Assembly (NCBI RefSeq): GCF_000485595.1
Contig: NW_014577147.1
Coordinates: 569,960 to 633,959, forward strand
Length of the DNA: 64,000 nucleotides
Direction of reading: 5' to 3'
Origin: Priapulus caudatus
Taxonomy: Eukaryota; Priapulida; Priapulimorpha; Priapulimorphida; Priapulidae
Shown here one piece after another: positions 57,024 to 64,000 of the stretch (its first letter is position 1; every line of letters begins with the position of its first letter). A model generated the notes under the pieces. That model was not told the origin of the DNA. It did not search any database and worked only from the letters and a program-made list of their open reading frames with translations. A program made the translations under genes and the position numbers.

Positions 57024-57560
57024 TCATCAAGGTCACGAAAACATCTATCTATTTATATATTTGCCGCGGTGTACTACTGCTGCTGCAAACTGCATGCAGT
57101 GCCCCTTCGCTCACTCAGGATAGATTAGATGGTGCCCATGAGCGAGAGCGCCATCTGTCGTGGAGTTTGCTGCTACTGTGCTGCTGCTACTGCGATGCAC
57201 TTGGTCGATATTACTGGTGCATATGCCCGTGTACACACACACCTACCGCGTGCATACCAGTCCTACAGCATGTTTACTTAGACCAATCGATCGTACTTGA
57301 TCGTACGACATCGTGGCTCCATCTTCTGGGAATTTTTAGATTTTTCGCATCGTTGCTAGAGGGGGCGTGAGTAGAGATGTGAACAAAGCTGAATTTTAAT
57401 GCATTTCCATCGACCTTACCGCAAAGCGCTCAGTTATAATTTTCTTACTATTGATACAGAGGTGAGACGGATATGCCAAAAAAATATGCACACAAATACA
57501 GCCAAATTGACACATTTCGTACAGTTTCCATGGTTTCAAAGTGCACCTGTCTCGGCTCTC
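57024..57560. other. Stretch with no recognised gene
   Basis: Short frames only. A ctgctgctact patch occurs near 57175. Confidence 0.45.
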
Positions 57561-57845
57561 ACGCGGGGCATTATTCTGACCCGTAGGCTAGCCGAGGCGG
57601 GCGGGGCGCGCAGCGCCTCGCCAAGGCTGCAGAGGCGCGAAACGCCGAGGCAGCTCGTGTACAATAAACATGTCCAGTGGCGTAGACATGTCCTCAGTTC
57701 TGATTTCCCTGTTACTTCTATCACAAAGTATACTAAGAGTGTGTGCGCTTGCCCCTGGCGCGATGCCCTTAACGGGTGAGGTCCATGGCCCTGCGTTAGG
57801 GCCCCTGGCGAGGTGCAGGAGCAGGGCCCGCGGAAGCTCATGGAT
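57561..57845. other. GC-rich island, possible dispersed element
   Basis: A GC-rich 280-bp patch among AT-rich DNA, with cagtggcgtagac at 57673 and repeated gcccctggcg words (57750, 57800). It may be part of a dispersed DNA element. No second copy in the window and no gene recognised. Confidence 0.3.
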
Positions 57846-58310
57846 TTTAGCAATTTAGAACCTTTAAGATGGCCGTGTTTGAGGGAATTGTAAGTGCAAT
57901 ATTTGTGAATTCTAAGGTTGTTTTTTTTTGCTCCCAGAGGTTTAATAACACGCAACCCCCCCCCCCCCACACACACACACACGTGCTAAAACTGTACAAA
58001 AAAAGTATGAGAAAAAGAACCAGATTTGAACCAAAAAGTGCATATTTTCACCTCTTATACAAAATCGGGAATCTACTTCCGGTCAGGTTTGACCCCCCAT
58101 CCCCCCCCCAAAAAAGTGTGATGAAATTAAATTTTCTCCATTCAATCCCCGTAAAAATTCAATATCCCAACTCTCAATAAGTAATTCTAATTTTGAATAA
58201 AGCAGGGATTTCACTTTCGTGAGCAGTGATAAGACGTGATTTGGGGATTTAGAAAAAAAAATCGCATATAAAGGGGATGCGTCCAAAAAAACGAGTATCA
58301 GTAAAATAAT
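57846..58310. other. Stretch with poly-C and poly-A runs
   Basis: Poly-C at 57957-57968 and 58099-58108, and poly-A near 58253. No gene recognised. Confidence 0.45.
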
Positions 58311-58339
58311 GTATATATATATATATGTGTGTGTGTGTA

Positions 58340-58371
<32 letters not shown>

Positions 58372-58702
58372 GCTCGTGTGCTGTGTGTGTGTGTGTGTAA
58401 AGTGCTGTGTGCTGTGTGGTGTTGGCTGTGTGTGTGTGTGTGTGCATGTCGTGCGTGTGAATTGTGTGTGTGTGTATGTGTGTGTGTGTGTTGTGTGTGT
58501 GTGTGTGTGTGGGTGTCTGGTCTGTGTCTGTCTCGTCGTCCGCGCTGCATTGTGTGTGTTGTGTGTCTGTCCTGTCTGTGTTGCGTGCATGTGTGTGTGT
58601 GTTGTGTGTGTGTGCTGTGGTGTGTGTGTGTGTATGTGTATGTGTGCGTGTGTGCGTGTGTGCGTCAAGGACCGTGTGGCCGTTGTGTGGTGTGTGTGCA
58701 TG

Positions 58703-58733
<31 letters not shown>

Positions 58734-58800
58734 TTGTGTGGATGTGTAATGTGTGGTGTGTGTGTGTGTGTGTAGTGTTGTTTGTGTTGTCGTGTGGGGG
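58311..58800 (+). repeat. Long imperfect GT tract
   Basis: tatatata, then about 480 bp dominated by gtgtgtg with scattered c, a and gc interruptions. Frames of up to 190 codons are Val/Cys (plus) or His/Thr (minus) low complexity. Confidence 0.96.
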
Positions 58801-58970
58801 GATGTGCATTTACATACGCTGTGTTATACTTAATTTGCCACCCGACGCGTTTTACGCGACATTTAATCTTATAAAAGTTTTACGCCTATTTTCCCAATAG
58901 GATGGCCGCGACAATTTTACGCATAACTACAGTTAATTGCCCTACAAATGACATCGTCGTCTCTCTCTAC
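58801..58970. other. Short AT-rich spacer
   Basis: Nothing recognised. Confidence 0.4.
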
Positions 58971-58974
58971 TCTC

Positions 58975-59090
58975 CTCACACACACACACACAACACACAC
59001 ACACACACACCACACACACAACACACACAAGCACACACACACACACACACACACACATTACGTACACACATTACACACACACACGCGCGA
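58975..59090 (+). repeat. CA tract
   Basis: acacacac with small interruptions. Confidence 0.95.
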
Positions 59091-59224
59091 TCGGACACTC
59101 TGTTCTCTCTCTCGCCAAAATACACAAACACACGATACTTCTCTGTTAATGTTATATATATATATAGTATATACTCTCCCTATAATATCAGGATGTGAAT
59201 AAATAAAGATTTTTATTATTCACT

Positions 59225-59345
59225 CTTGATAATATATATAATATATATTATACTATATATGCTGTGAAATGTGTGTGTGTGAATGTGTGGTGTGTGGTGA
59301 ATGTGTGTGATGTTGTGTGTGTCGTGTGTGTGTGTGTGTGAGTAT
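59225..59345 (+). repeat. TA then GT tract
   Basis: atatatata followed by gtgtgtgtg and gtgtggtgtgtgg words. Confidence 0.9.
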
Positions 59346-59814
59346 GATTGCCTGTGCTGCTGCGCGGCTGCGCAGGCGTGCTGCTGTGCGTGCGTGCGTG
59401 ACGAGCGGCAGCGGAGGCGCCGGAGGGGCGGGTGGGAGGTTCCGCGGCATCTGCTGTGGCTGTGCGTGCGTGCATGCGTACGTGTGTGTGTATTGATGTT
59501 TTTAAGCGCTTCTGTCGTTTTTATAACGGCTGTCACCAACAGTGACAGACACACACTCGAACAATCGAAACACTCGAACACTCAAACACTCGATCATTCC
59601 TGGAGACGATGTCAGCCCATATGGCCGGTAATCATAACAACCATCCCGAAGGGTCACGCCGAAAAACATGTTAATAAAGAAGATGCCGAAGATATCCAGC
59701 AGTACGCAAAAAAATTCGCATGCTGGACCCAATGGCGGCCTGAGTAACGTAGGGCGAATAGCAGATTAGAATAAGGGAAGAATAATATGAATGCACGCTT
59801 AAATAGACTTCAAA
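59346..59814. other. Stretch with no recognised gene
   Basis: GC-rich at 59360-59470, then an acactcgaacactc patch near 59550-59590. A plus open frame to 59747 has no recognisable family. Confidence 0.4.
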
Positions 59815-60285
59815 CTCTAACGCTAATCCTAACACTAACACTAACCTCTAAACCAACTAAGCACTACCTAACACCTAACACTAACACTAACACTAACACT
59901 AACACTAACACTAACACTAAACACAACACTAACGACTAGCCACTAACACTACACACTAAACACCTCACACTTAACACTAACACTAACACTAACACTAACA
60001 CTAACACTAACACTAACACTAACACTCAACACCAACACAACACCCAACACCAACACCAAACACCAAACACCAAACACCAACACCAACACCAACACAACAC
60101 ACCTAACACTAACACTAACACCTAACGCTAACGCTAACCGCTAAACGCCAAACGCCAACACCGCCAACGCCAAAAACCAAACACCAACACCAACACCAAC
60201 CACCAACACCACCACACACAACCAACACTAACCCTAACCACTAACACTAACACTTAACACTAACCCTAACCCCACACATTAACCT
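59815..60285 (+). repeat. Telomere-like hexamer field (CTAACA and variants)
   Basis: About 470 bp of actaacactaacac that drifts through patches of ccaacaccaac, cgctaacgc and cgccaacgcc and ends with ccctaaccc. Hexamer phase is broken by frequent five- and seven-base units. Related to, but not identical with, the CCCTAA telomere unit. Confidence 0.9.
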
Positions 60286-60639
60286 ACAATCAAACCTCCG
60301 CCAGTTAACAAAGGTAAGAATCATCAACTTGGCCTACCGTTCAGCAGTCGTGGGCTTCTCATCCACTGCGCTCTATGTAAAAACGATACTATGCAAGCTT
60401 AGAATTTAACGTCGCTGACAAAACGTATGCTCAGTTGGGATAAGTCAAGTCTTAAGGCAAGCACCTGCGTTCTGATCCAAACTTAATAACGACAATAGGT
60501 CGGCGCGATTAGGACAGCAACAACAGATTGTATGCGTTAAACAAACCAGGACCGCGTACAATACAATTACATTCAACGCTGATAACTGTGATCAAAAGAG
60601 GGCGCAAATAATGCAAAACATAGAGAGACCGATTACAAT
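60286..60639. other. Stretch with no recognised feature
   Basis: Nothing gene-like or repeated. Confidence 0.45.
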
Positions 60640-61370
60640 AACATTTCATAAAGAACAATTACCATTAGCCAGTCAACGGCCGACCGACCACCCTATGCCT
60701 AATTCCCTATATATAATTATAGTAAGCATACGGCGAAAACCCAGGGTCGTGGGCTGACTGATTCGAGAAGAAGTGCATATTATAGATCGATTTGATTTAC
60801 CTGGCATACGTGCTGGCAGCCCGCCCCTGGACTCCAGCTTTGACTCGTATAAAAACAAACGAAGAAACATATCTTAGCCAGTGAAACCGCACGACGACGC
60901 TCGAGGCCAATTGCCTATTTATATTATATTAAGGTCAAAACGGCGAACCAGGGCGTGATGTTGCGAGAAAAGTGAATATTATAGATCGGATTTGCCATGG
61001 CACACAGTGCTGGCAGCCGCCCTGCTCCAGTTGACCGTATAAAAACGGCCGAAGAAAATTATCTTAGCGAGTCAACGGCGACCGACGTCGACGAAGCCCA
61101 ATTCCCTATATATTAATATAGGGCAAACGCGGAATCGGAGGCGTGATGCTGCCGAGAAAAGTTAATATTATAATCGGATTTACTATGCAACACGGGCTGG
61201 CAACCCCGCCTTCTAATGATATATTAACACAGAACTGTGGCATGAATGCTGCGCGCCAAGCGAATACTCTCAGAGCAGACTGGACCATGCACATTCTCTC
61301 CTGAGCATGCCTCTGCCCATTTTTAGGCGCGTAAAGTTTGGCCGAAAAAAATATAACTTAGCTGGTATCC
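60640..61370 (+). repeat. About 190-210-bp tandem repeat, 3-4 units
   Basis: The phrase agtcaacggc (or variant) starts at 60671, 60880 and 61070. Each unit has an AT-rich ccctatatata-type centre, a gaatattatag-like block, ctggcagcc, and tataaaaac followed by gaaga (60848, 61038). A fourth, weaker unit can be followed to about 61370 (ggccgaaaaaaatataactt). Non-coding. Confidence 0.85.
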
Positions 61371-62095
61371 GATCAGCGACAGAGAGCGCCATTTTATTGT
61401 ACATTAGCACAGGGAAAGCGTTGTGGCGATATATACGGTCAATGTAGAAGTTCTAGGGCGCATATTTTTTATACTGTCGGTGTGTGCTTGGTGCGGTGGT
61501 GCTTGGTCGGTGGTATTTTTTATACGGTCGGTGTGCTTTTTTATACCTGATGTGCGTTTGCTTTAAGGATGGCTTCACTCTACATCTGCCGCTCGAGGTA
61601 AACACCAAACGTTTTCTTCATAGACACTTGCTAGTGTCCGATCCACGTATATAGATTCCTGTTATTACCAGTTGTGATCTGCATGTACTTGCTCCGTTTA
61701 CATTTATTCCGTAGCGTCATGTTCAAGACTACGGTAGCAGATTGCTTTTTTAATAGGTAAACGCTTCATACTGTTTTTGTAATAGGGCAAGCGACTTTCT
61801 TTTATACAGGTATGCGCCAACACTTGTTTGACTGAAGTGGTGTAGCGGGCAGACTGTAAGCGGACGTGGCCATCCTATATTCTCCTACGCGGGCCGTAGA
61901 CCTCGTAGAATTTGGTAGACCTACTGCTTTTCCTCAGGAATCTTCTGTATCGTAGGGTAGTGTTTATTCTCGTCATCAATCCCATGCTGACACACGGCAA
62001 AGCGTGGTGCTCTGTATGACAATCTTTCGCAACGCCGCCACACCAGTGCGCGGTTGAACACGAATATGTGCATAAAATATGACTACAAAATGCAT
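61371..62095. other. Mostly unassigned stretch
   Basis: A short repeat of ttttttatac with ggtcggtgtg words lies at 61465-61550. Otherwise nothing recognised. Confidence 0.45.
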
Positions 62096-62099
62096 ATAT

Positions 62100-62133
<34 letters not shown>

Positions 62134-62172
62134 ATAGGCAAGAGAGAAGAGAAGAGAAGAGAGGAGGAGACC

Positions 62173-62205
<33 letters not shown>

Positions 62206-62210
62206 TGTGT
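62096..62210 (+). repeat. TA then GA tract
   Basis: tatatata (62096-62130) followed by agagaagagag and gagagaga. Confidence 0.95.
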
Positions 62211-62364
62211 GGCCAGACACAGGCGCCAGATATCCACATCCAAGTGTGGCATTAAGCCACCGGGGGCCTAGTGCCCCGCTGGCGCAATAATGCACTGTGC
62301 AAATGATGCAGCCTACTTTTCTTTGCTGGAGGCGGTATAGCTTACAACCAAGGCTTACCACACA

Positions 62365-62795
62365 CTACTATATAGGAGGCCTTGGTGGGCCGCCAGCATA
62401 CACTATACTACAATACTATATAGATGGCATTAGGCCACCGTCATATATATACAATACTACATATGTGGCCTTGGGCCCCCATCATAAATTATTATATTAT
62501 TACAATACTATATAGGAGGCCTTAGGCCCCCGCCATACAAATACTATATATGTGGCCTTGAGTCCCCATCATACACTATTATTACAATTCTATATGGGTG
62601 GCCTAAGGTCCCCGCCATACAAATACTATATATGTGGCCTTGGGTCCCCATCATACACTATTCTATTATTACAATACTATATAGGTGGCCTTAGGCCCCC
62701 GGTCATACAAATACTATATATGTGGCCTTGGGCCCCCATCATACACTATTCTATTATTACAATACTATATAGGTGGCCTTAGGCCCCCGAGAATA
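62365..62795 (+). repeat. Dimeric tandem repeat, 82-88-bp period
   Basis: tgtggccttg recurs at 62464, 62551, 62633 and 62721. Between these lie related half-units with ggtggccttaggcccc, so each period contains two diverged halves, one ending in atacaaatac and one in ttattacaatac. Frames give repeated YYIGGL and YICGLG words, which I infer to be by-products. Confidence 0.9.
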
Positions 62796-64000
62796 CCTTC
62801 CCTGCCGCCTTTCCTCAGTCTCCCATCCCCTCTCTCCCACAGCAAGTTATATTATGAAGTTTGCCTCAGATGGCACTGCACGCCTAACACGGTGCGCACG
62901 CATGCGCAATATCTCCCGTGAGAAATCCTATTTGGCAAAGATTATGCATTTAAAATAAAGAGGAGTTATCCTAGCATAGACTAGCTAGCATTTATATGAT
63001 AACATTCCATCAGTTGACATCATTTAAGAAATATGAGGAAGACCTTGCATGTAAGGTCCCGGCTGCGTATACCAGCTAGTACACAATTTGGCTACGTTAG
63101 TATGTTAGCGCATGCGCAATATCTCACCAGAGGAGTTATATTTTGTGATGAATATGCATTTAAATATTCAGCATAGATTTCATTAATAAACCTTTATCAG
63201 TTGATGTGTGTTTATAATTAGGAGAGCGCCGTAGAAAGTAGAGTACAAAACACCTACTTTATGCCCTCGCATCCTTCCACTTGCCTCCCCTGTCCCTCGC
63301 TCAGCCTCCTTCTTCTTCTACCGCACCAGCTATCTTTTCTGCCGTCTTTCCTCAGTCTCCCACCCCCTCTCCCCCGCAGCAAGCTATATTATGAAGTTTT
63401 CCTCAGACGGCAGTGCAAGCCTAACACGGTGCGCGCGCATGCACAATATCTCTCGAGAGCAATCGTATTTTGCAAAGATTATGCATTTTAAATGAAGAGG
63501 AGTTATCTTAGCATAGCTTTATATAAAATTATTCCATCAGTTGACATCATTTAAGAAATAGGAGAAAGACCTTGCATGTAAGGTCCCCGCTGCGTATACC
63601 AGCCAGTACACAATCTGCCCATGTTAGTGTGTTAGAGCATGCGCAATATCTCACCACAGCAGTCATATTTTGGGATGAATATACATTTAAAATGGTTAGT
63701 GGGTATCTCAGCATAGATTTCCTTAATAAACTTCTATCAGTAGACCTCTGTTTATAATTAGGAGAGTGCCCTAGAAAGTAGGGTACAAAATACTTACTTT
63801 ATGCCCACGCGTTCTTCCCCTTGCCTCCCCTGTCCCTCGCTCAGCCTCCTTCTTCTTCTACCGCCCCCAGCTATCTTCCCTGCCGCCTTACCTCAGTCTC
63901 CCATCCCTTCTCCCCAGCAGCAAGCTATATTATGACGTTTGCTTCAGACGGCACTGCACGCCTAACATAGTGCGCGCGCATGCGCAATATCTCCCGAGAG
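62796..64000 (+). repeat. About 540-bp tandem repeat running off the edge
   Basis: The phrase ctgccg(c/t)ct followed by cctcagtctccca starts at 62802, 63339 and 63880, giving periods of 537 and 541 bp. Two full units and part of a third are seen. Each unit holds two related sub-blocks headed gcatgcgcaatatctc followed by a tatgcattta(a)a word, so it arose from an older duplication. A CT-rich patch (cctccttcttcttctac) precedes each start. Non-coding. Confidence 0.93.

Noticed and set aside
57561-57845. GC-rich island as a CpG-island promoter
   Set aside because: Short, with no adjacent gene. Repeated gcccctggcg words look more like part of a dispersed element.
58249-58900. Cys/Val-rich and His/Thr-rich frames up to 191 codons
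   Set aside because: Translation of an imperfect GT tract.
56218-60285. Chromosome end (true telomere)
   Set aside because: CCCTAA tracts are short, enclosed by other sequence on both sides and present in both orientations. The hexamer field is mostly a non-canonical unit.
1-64000. tRNA, 5S or other structural RNA genes
   Set aside because: I looked for cloverleaf-type ends and B-box words (ggttcgaatcc-like) and found none convincing. A covariance-model scan would be needed to exclude them.

Overview
The window looks like intergenic, repeat-dominated DNA from a metazoan nuclear genome, most plausibly a marine invertebrate, though I cannot name the clade. The reasons are short interstitial TTAGGG/CCCTAA tracts, a broken Ty3/mdg4-type LTR retrotransposon, small inverted-repeat DNA elements, and very abundant CA/GT, GA/CT, ACGC and GGAT microsatellites. 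There is no bacterial-style gene packing, and I recognise no intact host protein gene, rRNA, tRNA or CRISPR array. Most long open frames are translations of microsatellites or of a satellite whose 63-bp period is a multiple of three. Three N gaps (14398-14422, 25827-25851, 53968-53977) and dense single-base indels in repeat arrays show an assembly that is imperfect in exactly the repetitive parts.

The left three quarters (1 to about 47.5 kb) is a mosaic of a few modules used repeatedly in both orientations. I name them S63 (63-bp satellite), Q and R (the two flanks of S63), T, D, C, E and F. The order is: S63 array (1-3580), Q1, T1 (inverted), GA tract, S63 (inverted), R1 and Q2 (inverted), S63 (inverted), 6 kb of mostly single-copy DNA rich in simple repeats (8206-14397), gap, a huge S63 array (14423-22205), CT tract, T2, D2, gap, Ty3-type element (25852 to about 31150), single-copy DNA, C, R2, S63, Q3, E1, C inverted, an extra F copy, single-copy DNA, D1 (inverted to D2), E2 (direct copy of E1). 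Inverted pairs T1/T2, D2/D1 and C/C' form three foldback-like structures; C/C' lies inside D2/D1, and T2 abuts D2. Nearly every module junction falls in a microsatellite or purine/pyrimidine tract. This arrangement is the most interesting thing in the window.

The Ty3-type element keeps gag-like, reverse transcriptase, RNase H and integrase C-terminal signals in the expected order. It is shattered by frameshifts, lacks room for an integrase core, and shows no 5' LTR.

The right quarter (47.5-64 kb) is a different landscape: simple repeats, several minisatellites (22-, 12-, 42- and 21-bp units), two inverted-repeat elements that each carry a telomere-like core, a CTAACA-type hexamer field (59815-60285), and three families of longer tandem repeats (about 190-210 bp, about 82-88 bp and about 540 bp) running to the right edge. 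Two minus-strand open stretches (48593-48835 and 50110-50688) have protein-like composition and could be exons, at low confidence.
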